NCBI GenBank assembly: GCA_048013815.1
Contig: CM106585.1
Span: 14,632,001-14,696,000, forward strand
Direction: 5' to 3'
Length of the DNA stretch: 64,000 nt
Source of the DNA: Setoptus koraiensis
Lineage: Eukaryota > Arthropoda
Part shown: piece by piece, positions 1-11,616 of the stretch
Numbering within the stretch: position 1 is the stretch's first letter
Layout of the letters: the number at the start of each line of letters is the position of its first letter
Position numbers and translations under genes: made by a program
Notes under the pieces: generated by a model
Database searches by the model: none
What the model saw: only the letters and a program-made list of their open reading frames with translations
Told to the model about the DNA's origin: nothing

Positions 1-3000
1 CTCAACATTAGACCACAGCGATGATAGGTTTGAAATGAAAGAGAGTTGACGGTGTTGCAATCGCTGCTGGCATTCTGCTTCTTCTTGAGACGTTGCTTCT
101 TCTTCTTCTTCTTGTTTTACCGTTTCTAGTGCTAGAGTGTCGCCCTTGAGGGTGAGACTCAATGATAGATAAAAGTGACCACCATCGGAGACTCAGACAA
201 ATTCTTATCTACATAGAGAACAAGAAATGTCGCTCTCCTTTTCTTCAGAAATCCTCTCTCTCTCTCCCCTATTCGCTTGAAGCAGTCACATAAAGCATCT
301 CAAGCGTCTCTCTTGGAGGAGTACACATAAAGTAAGATGCTGCTTGTATTTCTATTTGGTAGTTAGTACTAAGATAGACACACAAACACACATACCTAGT
401 TCCAGCAAACTGCAGACTCAACTAAACGCCAACAACAACAGGTGGTTCGGAGTCGAAAAATAGTAGCAGTTGCGAGATGGCTGTTGTTGTGCTACACTAC
501 TGGTTAGCCACTATACTGCTGGATAGCTTGTGTAGTGCTCTGTAGTATGGTGGTTGCAGTAGCAGTAGTGGCAGTGGTAGTGGCAGTAGTTGGAGGGAGC
601 AAAATAAAGACTCATATGTATCACAACAGGCGAGCATCGTTTGAATGAATGATGCTGCTGCTGACGCCGCCGTTGCCGTTGCTCGACTAGCCACTAGCAA
701 CTCCACCTGTATGATGCAATATCATCAGTGCCACCGTTACTTCATATTGGCGAGTGATTAACGGTAAAATAGCGAGAGGCACATGTGATAATAACTTAAA
801 CGATCAACTGAATTCTCCGCCTCCAACACGAACGCTTCTTTGGTATTCCATTTAATTTGGCATCGAGGTATTCCGATGCAACTGGACGGCTTTCTCTTAG
901 ACTTCTCCCTGTCGGACCGACTATCCCGCTATGGCCCAAGTAGTATCATGCACACACAGAGTTGTTTAGTATTGGGCAAAGGTTGGTTCGACAGACATTA
1001 TTGATGGCTCGGCGCTACAATTGTATTGGTTTTGTATATCGATGCTGCACTACTTGATGTATTGCTAAAGAGATATTCAAATCATGACTGTATTTTTCGT
1101 TTTTCGTTTTTCGTTTTCCGTTCTTTGTTCATACATGCTATATATGTTAACGCTCATGTTGTGTATATTCAATTTGCCACAATTGCAAAATGATTACCAA
1201 TATAATAAGGCATATTCGTGAGTTTATTTTTTCTTCTATTATTTCAATAGGAACTCTTGCCCATTGTCGATGATTCAGGCTAACGAAGCGTGCACCAATA
1301 TTGCCGCTCATAGCCAATGCGTCGGGATATCGACCTAGACCCTACTGTTTAGTGGCTCTACTGGTGAAAATAAATTATATCATGCTGCAATATCTGATAT
1401 TGATTGTTTCATTCTAGCAAGAACATATCCACTGGTGGCGTACAAAGCAAGAAGCTATGCACTAATGGACAGTAATCATCATTTTTGTGCAAAAGTTATC
1501 TTGAATACTAGTTGCATACTGGTTGGCCTATCGTCAGCTTGCGCCAGCTAGCTGGCCATTGTTTGCTAGTCCCGATTGTTACTTGGCTGATTAATGTTTA
1601 CATGATCTAAATAATGGCTTGCCTTTTTAGAACATCCTAAATTCATAGTTTTGGTATTGCTGGCTCATTCGTTACTTGGATGATTGATAAAATCAGCCAT
1701 TGACCCTCATATAATAGATTTTTCCCGTTGTGCAGCATCCATGGCGCCTATTTGTTGATGGTTTGAATCTTGCAATTGTAATTAGATCAAAAATAATTGA
1801 TTAAATGATATGAACCATAATTGATCAGATAAATATAATTGGCAGAGCAATAATCCAGAAACAGTGAATAATAATTTATAATTTATCCAAATTAGCAAAG
1901 ATAACTCAATCGCTCAATGCGAGATTGCATAGAATTTTTGATCGCCAAGCCGAACCAGGCCGAACCAGGCTGAAGGGGGCGGATTGCGTTGCCCTGCAAT
2001 GGGACTCCCATTATGGGAGCGAGCCACGCTCTTGTGCGAACAACCAACCGTCGTCCCGTAACAAACGATTTGCTTGGCTTGGCTCGTGCGGGACCTCCGC
2101 GCAATCCTTAGTAGCGTGCATCTACGCTAGGTGTTTGGTATGATTTCAATTAAAGTACGCCACCCTGCTCAATGAGACGCAAAAATCCCACCCCTGGCGT
2201 CCGGCCAACAAGCTTCCTTGGGCTATCATCAGCGTCACACAGATAAAACATCTTTATTGTTATGTACATGAGTCATATTCTTATTAGGCAAAACTAGCTG
2301 CCAACGGCCGTTAGTATCAAGATTAGCATCACCATTGCTATTCCGACCAAGAAAGAACAATCGAGCAGTGCAACTATTTTACATCCACCACGACAGAAAG
2401 CAGGCATAATAAGATATATCTAACAACTGGCGACCATTCAGACCCCGTTCGAAACACCAGATAAAATACCTCGAGTGATACAGATCACTACTAGACCTGT
2501 CTCGAGATCTAGTGCGGACCACAATCAGGCTGGATCCTATGCAAAGTACAGTTTATGCTGCAAAACAGGTTGCTGAGAATAAACAGGCGGCCACTGTTCG
2601 TGCAGAGGAAGCTGCTAACCCTTCAGAGAGGGAGGCTCATAAAGCTTCTGTCTCATATTTTAGGATGAGCTAGACTGATGGAATAAATAGAAGTAGGAAA
2701 TGATTCCACAGATTCTCTACACGCTCCGGAAAGTGCATTCGCTCATTGGTTGCTGATAGCAAACGCGAGGCCGCTATCTTCGCACAGGATTCCGCAGTTC
2801 ATGAAGACGAGTCATCCGGTAAGACTGCGGCCAATTTGGAAAAGTCATACTCTGTATGTCCTGTATGTAATGTATTCAAAAGTCGATGAACTTGCCAATT
2901 TGCATGTAAGAGCTTATTAGCATACTTAAATTAAATGTTAGCGCCCTACATTGTGACCCTAGTTTGGCGTCTTGCAAAAACTTGATTATATTAAAGGACT

Positions 3001-3700
3001 ATCGAACCTTCATTAAACTTTCACAAAGAGAAAGGACAGAGTAATGAAAAAACAACTTGTTGTGTGTTGCTCATTAGTTCGGCTGATATTGAGGCAATGC
3101 AGCAAAATCATTGCACAATCTGAAACTTTCCTGTATAGTGAACCAAGTCGCCACAATGAAGGAGCGTTAACCGTGGTGATAAAAACTCACCTGAGCAACT
3201 GAGAGATGAAAAACAGGTTGCACATGATACAATGATGTCCAGCTACAACGGAGACGTTTTTTTTGTACAGTATCAGCACCGGTTGTTGTTTGGTATATTG
3301 TTCATATAGACCGGGTCAAAGAGCGGCCGTTATGAGACATTTGTGTCATTTTTTGTGGTCGCTCCATCATTATGATGCTTGGCAATCAACACTGTCTGTT
3401 ATGTAAACGATAGCAACACCAGTTTACTACCCAACGATCAGGCAATCATGGCATTGAACTTTACTCTTAAATGCTCGTGACAAACCACAACCGCCACCAC
3501 CCCAGATCAGCATATTTTATGCAAATATGTTCAAGTGAAAGTATCATTTCTATCACACCTCCTCTGCGTAATTGGTCTGGCAACTTTTTCTATGAGCCAT
3601 TCATATCCAACACGGTTTAAACCGGTAGGGCTCGGATATAGGAATACTGGTGGTGGTTGTGTTGATGGTGACTTGAAGTTAGAGAGGCTGCATTAAGTTT
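1..3700. other. Long gene-free stretch with degraded coding-like scraps
   Basis: I see no supportable gene here. The first 700 bases carry pyrimidine runs and short CT and GTT/CAG triplet tracts. Around 1930-2230 there is a GC-richer island without a recognisable reading frame. The only coding-like material is listed separately at 2539-2880. No RNA gene was recognised. Confidence 0.6.
2539..2880 (+). pseudogene. Decayed coding-like region, family unknown
   Basis: A short frame from an ATG at 2539 is Ala/Glu/Lys-rich and charged (for example RAEEAANPSEREA). A second short frame about 100 bases on has a similar flavour (KREAAIFAQD) and then a CPVC pair. The repeated Arg-Ala-Glu pattern recalls low-complexity parts of some transposon proteins, but I cannot name a family. 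It is broken into pieces and reads as an old remnant. Confidence is low because the pieces are short. Confidence 0.22.
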
Positions 3701-3702
3701 TG

Positions 3703-3711
3703 CATAAATAG
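3703..3711 (+). promoter_or_regulatory. TATA-like box of the small secreted peptide gene
   Basis: The sequence CATAAATAG lies about 35 bases before a TCAGT-rich stretch (3735-3755) that fits an arthropod initiator. The peptide ATG is about 200 bases downstream. The spacing supports a TATA/Inr promoter, but no transcript evidence is available. Confidence 0.45.
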
Positions 3712-3906
3712 CCAAGTGGAAACCCAGATCAGCATCATTTCCATTCAGTCAATCAGCGACCAACATTACCCGACAAACAACGATCACTGCAAACACTTAA
3801 ATTAACAATCAAAATATTCTCTGCACCAATCAAATCATCTCGGAGACCCGATACAAGATCAAGCTCATTCATAACTAAAACAAATAGTAAGATAACAACT
3901 GAAAAC

Positions 3907-4110
3907 ATGTGTCCATCATTGAAAAAGACCGTTGTCGTTTTGTTAGTCGCCATGGTGATCGTTGCGTCATTGCAAGTGGAACCAATTGAAGCCAAAGATA
4001 AATCCGATTTGATATTTGTCAAAGGAAAATTCATTAAGAAAGACAAGAAGGGAGTTATTGTTGTGGAGGAGAAATGTCATTCGTGCGGATGCCACGGACG
4101 GCGCCGATAA
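3907..4110 (+). CDS. Small secreted cationic peptide, 67 aa
   Basis: The protein begins MCPSLKK, followed by a strongly hydrophobic stretch of about 17 residues (VVVLLVAMVIVASLQ) and a likely signal-peptidase site near EPIEA. The mature part is about 38 residues, rich in Lys, and ends in a Cys-His cluster (EKCHSCGCHGRRR) with three cysteines and a basic tail. It has a TATA-like box upstream and an AATAAA at 4538-4543, giving a plausible single-exon transcript. I recognise no family: it could be a host-defence peptide, a salivary or cuticular secreted peptide, or a metal-binding tail peptide. The signal peptide and promoter together make a real gene more likely than chance. The antisense frame over the same interval is taken as a shadow. 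Confidence 0.6.
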   Translation: MCPSLKKTVVVLLVAMVIVASLQVEPIEAKDKSDLIFVKGKFIKKDKKGVIVVEEKCHSCGCHGRRR

Positions 4111-4537
4111 ATCCCGCCCACTGTTACATTAAATCAATTGTTGTTCAGTGACCGCAACAATTGGCTCGGCCGATACAAAGTCTGTCATGGATCAGCAAAT
4201 GACTATCTCTACGATCTTTTAGTGCGACTTGCTCTCAAGTTTCACAGTGGCAAGATCCTTCGAGGTAGGCCTTTGATATTGGACTGACTGAGCAAAGCCT
4301 CTTACATTTTATAATTGTTATTTATTTTACTCTATCAATCTAACAATCAGCAACGAATCCGTCGAAAGTATTTCCCGACACTGTCCTATTTTTAACATTT
4401 TCCCGCGCCCTCCCATCTCCCCAAGCATTATAAAGAACCGAGAACAGAGCTCTTCTTTAATCAGTTATTTGTTTACGAATACAATTTAAAATTTAAGATT
4501 TCGACAATTATGTAGCCTCAAACTATTTATTGCAGCA

Positions 4538-4543
4538 AATAAA
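4538..4543 (+). terminator. Candidate polyadenylation signal
   Basis: AATAAA about 430 bases after the stop of the small secreted peptide gene. It could instead serve a second transcript from a TATA-like ATTATAAAG near 4430, for which I find no open frame. Confidence 0.3.
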
Positions 4544-5464
4544 TTATTATTAGTGCTATAAATTACAGAACAATTGTTTTTGTGTGCTATTTTGGTTCTA
4601 TCCATTCCTTTTTCCTCTCTTAAAACAATATCTGACAACAATACAAGTTTGTTATTCTAAACTTTTTCGATAAGCTCGATAATAAGATCTCGCCTAATCC
4701 GCCAAAGCAACACTCGGCGTGCCGATACCTTTGTACTTTTTGCTCTTTGAGCTTGCCAATTGAGCAGGCTCTCACTAATGCCACGAAACAATGGCAGGTG
4801 TTTGTGTGTAAGGGCTGATATTTAATTAAAAATAGTTTTGATTTAATTAGAGCCCTAATCCCGTAATGATATTGCCCACAATTGTATTTACGGGCCGCAA
4901 CTAATAGCGCTGCTAAATCCCTCTCATTGGGCTCACGCTAATGAGACGCTGGCATATATCACGGCGAGCTGGCTGGTTAGCCCGTCAGTCGCTTTTCGAC
5001 ATTGTACGGGATCACTGGGATCGTCTATCGCTCGCTTGTAAGTTGTGACGCCTCCGGAGGAACTTCCGAACGGCGCCACTAATGAGTTCATTGCGATTAA
5101 TTTACAATTCTGTTGTTGTTGAGACAATGAAAAGCGGTGGCTGCTGGGCCGTTCACACTAACGAGCTGCCGAGCAAAAAAACAAGAGACGTCCGACACCA
5201 CGACACGCCAATGTGAGCACGGAGGGCCAAACGGATCTTGAATATGAGCCGGCCTTTGTATTCAGTGCGCAAATGTAATAAACGCTCGGCTTGCGGGCGA
5301 CAGAAGAGGGCTGACCGATTAATTGGCGAGGCTCGCACCACAAGTGTTGATTATCAAGATCACCTGTTGCTGGTGGCTGCCGTTGGCGGAGTCAAGCTGA
5401 GTGACAACGACCAATATAATGTGTGTGTGTGTGACATGAAATTAGAGGATACGTAAGAATGGAG

Positions 5465-5570
5465 ACGACGCAAGGATGATGACGGTGCGAGGATGATGGC
5501 GACGCGAGGACGACGACGACGCAGGGATGACGACGACGATGCGGGGATGACGACGACGACGGTCAGCGTG
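5465..5570. repeat. GACGAC/ATGACG imperfect tandem repeat
   Basis: Repeated blocks built from GACGACGACGA and GCGAGGATGATGGCGAC words make an imperfect array with alternating trinucleotide character. No coding role is supported. Confidence 0.6.
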
Positions 5571-6407
5571 TGTGCCGACCTGTTTTCTTTCGCATCGAGA
5601 GAAAGCAAACGATCTCCTAATGAACGGTATCTTGTATCTCAGGTGTATTCAACTGGGATAATTTTTAGCTCATTAATGATAAGACTTGCGGTTTCGTTGG
5701 TATTGCGGGCAAGCGTAAGACTTGCTTCTTCTTGCCGATCTCTCTCTCTCTCGCGCTTTGCAAGCCATTTTGCGCTAATCTTTCGGCGTGCAACTCGCCC
5801 GTTATCATCTTGCTCTCTCTGCCTGAATGCATCATTTGGTCCCACTTTCGATAGATTTCTCGATGATGATGATTTTTCTCTGCTCGCCGGCCGATGTTGG
5901 GCAGCGGCGGCCGCCACATCGGCTTACTCGCCTAAGTGTGTTAAGGGTGAGCTTTCGATTACCAGATGACTAGAGGAGATTACTCAGTTTGTTGTTGTGT
6001 GCACTAACACCGAAATCAAGTTTGCTCTTGCGTAATGACGGACAGCCAGGCGAGTGTGCTGTCTTCCTAGGCGCGCCTTGTGTCGTCTCGGCCATGGCTG
6101 GCAATCTTCCTTTGGCCGCAGCAGCGTCCAATGGCGGCAACGTCCAACGAAAGCTCGCTGGACAATTGGCGTCTCGCTGGCTCACTTGACGGGATGCGAC
6201 GCGATGAGCAATGCAACTTTTAATCTACTTAAGGTAAGTTGGTGGCTCAGTTGATTGAGCATGATGACCAGACTAATGATGACGATCACCCCTATTGTAT
6301 AAATAGCATCGTTTGGTCGAAACAAAAAGCTGTTTTTTGCAGTCGGCCCGGCGACTTGCGCTCGTCGCATCTAGCCAGCGCAGCCCGCTCGCCGTGTCTC
6401 GCCGTCA

Positions 6408-6496
6408 CTGTTGCCCGGCCGCCTGACTGTTGCTCGGCCGCCCGACTGTTGCTCGGCCGCCTGACTGTTGCCCGGCCGTCGGACTGTGTCTGGCCG
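6408..6496. repeat. 19-bp GC-rich minisatellite, about 4.5 units
   Basis: Unit CTGTTGCYCGGCCGCCYGA is repeated four times almost exactly, followed by a partial unit. Each unit contains the palindrome CGGCCG. There are no spacers between units, so this is a tandem repeat and not a CRISPR array. Confidence 0.85.
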
Positions 6497-6729
6497 AGCA
6501 ACGGGCGTTGCGACAATACCTGCCATTGATGGGCAATGGGCAGCCAGCAACAACCGACACACAAGTGTGGCAAGGCCCTTAAAATGTCATTGCTACTGCT
6601 GCAAGTGGCACAAGGCAGTCAGCAGTTTACAACTGGCAACAAATCGCACACTCGGCAGATCGAACGCTGTGGTGATCGCCGGTGTTGAAAGATGCGCAAT
6701 GAGTTGCCTCGGGGGGCGATATCGCCGTA

Positions 6730-6855
6730 GAAAATCTGCAAACAATCTAACAACAGCGAAACAACAGCGGCGTCAATGAGCGAAACAAGCGCCGTCGACG
6801 AGTGAAACAAGCGCCGTCAATGAGCGAAAAAGAAAGGAAAATCTGCAAACAATCT
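6730..6855. repeat. Nested repeat: 22-bp array flanked by a 19-bp direct repeat
   Basis: Three imperfect 22-bp units (GCGCCGTCAATGAGCGAAAC plus two bases) lie at about 6767-6832. The array is bracketed by two copies of GAAAATCTGCAAACAATCT at 6730-6748 and 6837-6855. The outer copies match exactly over 19 bases. Confidence 0.8.
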
Positions 6856-7682
6856 GTGACGCTGATGTGTTTAAATTGATAATCTCAACAATGTGTCGCT
6901 GTCAATGTCGAAACGGTTGTTGTCATCAAAATCAGTGTTAATAGGCTGACTGTAACTGTTAGAATCTAACAAAAGATGATTATCGTTTATATCGCAGCGG
7001 CTTATCACTTCGGCCGGCCGCCAGTGACTTGGCGGCCGGCTGAGCGGCGCAACGAGTGACCAGTGGCGAGTGACCAGTGACGAATATGAGGACGAGGCCA
7101 GTTGTTTGTGGCGGCGCTTTGTGGATGCAAGTAGCGGCACTTTGTGCAGGCGAGCGACGGCAATTTGTAGATTGCGCAAAGCGATTGACCAGTGCGCCAC
7201 CAACAAAGTGGCGCCACTTGTGTTTTTGACAAGTGCACTCTCGGCGGGCATTGTTGTTGCTTTGGCCAGTGGTCACCTTTTGACTGAGAAAGGGTTTCGC
7301 CAGTTATGGAATGGGCACAGAGCGACACACACAATCAACAGCAACCTGTTGTCGTTTTTTGTTAAACGTTGCCAGCAGCGCTCAATGAGACAATTCTGGG
7401 CCGATCAATCTGCGAGCCGAGACTGCGTAGAAGCGCCGAGACGCCGCAGAAGCCGACACATGACGAAAGATGCTGAAAAGAACAATTGGCCAGAGTTGAG
7501 TCGCTTTTTCACTCGCGTACACACAAACATACTGTCTATCGCTGACGGTTTGTTTGCAGTAGCGGCGAGTATCGAAAAGAGATCAAGTTATTCTTGGCAA
7601 CTTTCTATTGATGACAACAACGTCATCATGGTCGTCATCGTCATGGCAACGCCGAGCCGAGTCAGCTCTGTTTCGCGTTCAC

Positions 7683-7706
7683 TGTGTGTGTGTGTGTGTG
7701 TGTGTG
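7683..7706. repeat. (TG)n microsatellite
   Basis: Twelve uninterrupted TG dinucleotides. Simple dinucleotide repeat with no visible function. Confidence 0.95.
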
Positions 7707-9390
7707 CGTTTCGCCCAAAATAAACTAGATCACCTATAAACAGTTATTGTTACGTATAATATAATAATTGTGAACGGTGCATTACCGTTGCTTGGGCCGG
7801 CGCGGTGACCGGCGCCGGGCTGCGGTGCATTCTAATGCATTGTTTGCATGGCTCGCCCCGTTTAAAAGTGTCAATGACGTTTCATCGCTGTTATTATTAA
7901 TAGTTGGCCAATAGCGCACAAGTGGCTAGGAAATTGTTACTGTTTATAGATCGATCCCATGCAGCCAGTGGCAGCCGATGGCGGCCGATGACAGCCAATG
8001 ACAGGCGTGTGCTGGTGATTGAACTTTTTATTTTTTCTGTTTTGTTTCTGTGTGACCGCTGCCCGTCGTCGTCATAACAGGACAGCGCTCGGACAGACGC
8101 TCGGACAGCAGTTTACCTTTGTTTCATGTGTGGCTGTTGCTGCTGTTGTCGCTGTTGCGATTGTTGTTTGCATTGGCAGCCGATCGCAATTGCGTCATGC
8201 TCACAACTTGTTGGGTGTTCTGGGTCTTGTCGCACAGTGTGTGACAATTTGCATTGCCCGGCAATGTCTGACCGCTGTGAGGCAAGCCTCCGTTGGCCGG
8301 CACAACGGTTGCTGTTGCGAGCCACCATGGAAAGTGAAGCAACAAGAGTGACACTTAATTATTTCTCCATGCCAACACAGCGACTATAACCGCTATATTA
8401 TAACGGTCATATACATTGCATCACAACGCTTGCATGTCTGATGGTGTTTTTGTTTATTTGTTCTGGCTGTCGTTGGCATTCCAGCAGACACTGTTGTTGC
8501 CCAGACAGTGAGTGTGTGTGTGATCGACTTGCGCAACTCAATTGTATCAACTTGTGGCTATCTCCAGTCGTCATCGATAACAATGCGGCTCGATCGATGA
8601 TCTCGGCAGCGTCGTTGCCACTGGCCGGCCCAACAGTAAAAGTAAGTGCAAGCGCTTAGTTCATTCGTTCGGCCAGCCGACACAATCGCATGCCGGGCAC
8701 AATGGTCAGCGGCCCGATGACGACGCAGCCAACAAAAACAATGCAGGGGTTCCGAAGTGTTTCGGCCGCGCATACAAACAACCCATGCCCATGCAAACAC
8801 ATAGGCACACTATGTACAAACAAGTGCCACCACAGTTACGGTAGTCGACACCGAGCTGAGGGTCTAGCTCGCTCGCTCGCTCGCCAATGGCCGCCCGCCA
8901 CCCGCTGCCCGCCGCCCGCCGCCTGCAGTGATAGTGGACACGGTGACAACAACGACAAACAATGGCCGTTATATATAGTCGTTGGTGGCGGCAATACACT
9001 GAATCCAGGGGAGAACTTGAATTAGTTTCTATCGAGTTTTATTTCTTCTCAAGGCTCAACCATTTGGTTTCGCTCTATCGAGAACAACAGCAGCAGCAGC
9101 AGCACAGTTTGTCGTAGTGGTAGTTGCAATTATTAGTGACATTTCGTTTGTCTCTGTCTGCTGCTATTTGTTTTCCATTTACTCCACTCCACTCCACTCC
9201 GTCCATTCTATTCTGTCCAGTGAACAAGTGCATTGTATATGTTATCCAATTGAACACAATCTAAACAACTAATAACACAACAACTAAAGTTACTATTTGT
9301 ACCTGTAAAGTACATTGTTTTGTTCACTTTGTCTATTTATGTAGCCGTTGCTGTTGTTGTTGCCGCTGTCGATGTTGCTGTTGCCCGAGC

Positions 9391-9475
9391 CTTCGACTCG
9401 AAGGCTTCGAGGGAGCCTGCGAAAGCCTGTGAAAGCCCGCCAAAGCCTCCCAAAGCCCCGACAGCCTGTGAGAGA
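9391..9475. repeat. 10-bp AAAGCC tandem repeat
   Basis: About six units of roughly ten bases share the core AAAGCC(T/C) (for example GAAAGCCTGT, GAAAGCCCGC, CAAAGCCTCC). Imperfect short minisatellite. Confidence 0.6.
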
Positions 9476-9708
9476 CGAGTCTTAATGTTATCCCAGTGAT
9501 ATAAGGTTTATTTTGGTCATTTTCACCTCACTTGACTTTTCGACTCCGACTGTTGCGATTGTCGAGCCAGACAGTGTGTGTGTGTGTATGAGAGATTGAA
9601 GATATAAAATGATTTCTCTTTTGCTCCTTTGCCCTCTCTCTCTTGTCTTTGCTTTCATACATCTCATCTGTCTGCAGCTTTGTGTATATAGTCGCATTAG
9701 TCGTCGGC

Positions 9709-9741
9709 GTTGTTGTTGTTGCTGTTGTTGTTGCTGTTGTA
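9709..9741. repeat. GTT/GCT triplet repeat
   Basis: Run of GTT and GCT triplets. Similar short runs occur near 9090, 9355 and 10220. They produce spurious poly-Cys, poly-Leu or poly-Gln frames that I do not call as genes. Confidence 0.85.
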
Positions 9742-9879
9742 GTAGCGATAGTGTTTTAAGCACCACACAACATGATGATGGAAGTGGCGCCATCGCCATC
9801 AAAACACAGAATTAGATCTATTTTTACAACGGCCAACACCAAGCCGTCTGGCAAGACGGTGGCGATTCTATTATCATTA

Positions 9880-9970
9880 GAGGGTTAGCTGGAGAGTCAG
9901 AGAGTCGGCCGGAGAGTTGCAGAGTCATAGAGTTAGAGAGTCAGTGAGAGAGTTATTCGGAGAGTGTTAC
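9880..9970. repeat. GAGAGT-rich degenerate tandem repeat
   Basis: The words GGAGAGT and AGAGAGTC recur every 8-16 bases across about 90 bases. Simple-sequence derived. Confidence 0.55.
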
Positions 9971-11616
9971 ATTAGTTTAGTTTATCTTATCTCCACGCTC
10001 GTTGCTTGTTTCTTGCTCCCTTTGTCAGCATTGTCAGACACATTCAGTCAGTCAGTAAGTCGGCCGGGCCGGTCTATTTGTTATTTAATGCCCTGGTCGT
10101 TTGTGTAACAACACACTGTCTGTTGTGTGTGTGGTGCAAGTGTCTCTAACTCGCTAGGTCGCTTTATCCAGCCAGCAATTCTTAATCAAGTTTGACCATC
10201 GCAAATAGAGTCGCTTGCTGTTGCTGTTGTTGTTTAACGGACGAGAATAATGGGATTAAGCGAGCGAGTCTATGCATCGAAGAGCACACCAACTTATTTA
10301 TCTAATGGCCGTCATCTTCACCACACTCCATATACTCATATATGTATATTTGTATATACAAATGCGATGGCAGCGGACAACTTTTGCCCAGCCATTCATC
10401 GTTTATTGTCGTCTAAGTAGATGGACACGCAACAATCTTCTCAACGTGGCTCACATTTGTTCGCCGTTCGTTGATATTGGAGATGCAAATGGATGCCACA
10501 AATACATTTGCATGTTATGTATTTTGTGTGGCTGGCATTGTAATTATGTTGTTGTTGTTGTTGCTGTCGTTCATTAAGCCACATGCAATGTTACCCATTG
10601 AACAAACATATAAATGCAACATAAACAGGTGCAGGTCCCCCGAAGCGTCATCGAGATCGCTTTGTAGCATGATTATTAAAACGTTATTTCTACTGGTTGC
10701 TGTTGTCGTTGCTCTAGGCTAAACTCATGTAACAACTCTCATGTAATTATCATCACTAACGGTATTTATTCAACGCATTAACATGATGCCACGGTAGCAC
10801 TCTGGCACTTGTTCAACACAACTGCTGCCGAGTAAATTTCCAATCAACACCAACAAGTCTCTTGTTGCTATCAATTTAACCTCCTTATTGTTGTTGCTTC
10901 TGTTGTTATTATTGATATTCGAGAAGAAATAGAAGAAGAAGAAGAAGACGAGAATTCATTTTTCGCAACCATTCTTCTGACAGACGGATTATCCCGGAAT
11001 ATCGGCCCATTGTCTAAATAGGGCGCCCATCGCTACTGGTTGCCGACTAACACGCCGGTCTCACTAGTGGTAGGCAAGCTATTTTCACCTGGTGGGAAAT
11101 GGCGTCATTGTTGTCCGTCAGCATCGACAATAGTGTTATCAAACAATTCATCATCGTTAACGGTAGCCTACGTCACATAACAACAAATAGCAGACAGCCC
11201 AGGCTGCCGACATACAAAGGAGACGTGAAAGTAACCGACGTAAAGATAGTTCAATGGTTGTCAAGTAATTTACTCGAAGTAAAGTAGCTAAGTGAGATAA
11301 AATCAAATTTAATTGGAAAAAAATAAGAACCGATGATGAAAAGAATCATCGTCGGCGCCATTGTGTAATAATGAATTGCAATTTTGAAATGCCGATTGCG
11401 CATGCGTTTTTCACATTCAAATTATTAGCGAACATGTGTTTGGCCGCCTACTGGACGGATAATTGGACAGTGACATTTGACTCAGCGGGCCTCTTGTCGC
11501 CTAATTACGTCATAAGTATCGTATTTTATTAGTACAGTATCAACATCCAATTCGATCAATCAAAAATTGTTTGGAGAGCGAGCGAGTAAAGTTCATCTAG
11601 TCAGAAAGTCAAGCAA

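Larger units (their letters stand above)
4560..11600. other. Seven-kb gene-free, low-complexity, locally GC-rich region
   Basis: No reading frame here is convincing. The longest (158 aa and 217 aa) are low in complexity and lack recognisable domains. The stretch is full of GTT/GCT/CAG triplets, (TG)n at 7683-7706, GGCCG-rich words and several short minisatellites listed separately. Such DNA often flanks or lies inside introns of regulated arthropod genes, so a transcribed UTR, an intron of a gene outside the window or a long noncoding RNA is possible. Nothing visible decides between these. Confidence 0.5.

Noticed and set aside
5493-5969. 158-codon Ser/Arg-rich open frame
   Set aside because: Begins in a GACGAC repeat, is overlapped by antisense frames of similar length, and has no recognisable domain or promoter.
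6408-6496. CRISPR-like repeat spacing
   Set aside because: The units are contiguous with no spacers, and the genome is eukaryotic; it is a minisatellite.
7070-7723. 217-codon plus-strand open frame
   Set aside because: Low-complexity, biased composition, ends in a (TG)n-derived Cys/Val run, and has no domain. Long chance frames are expected in this GC-rich stretch.
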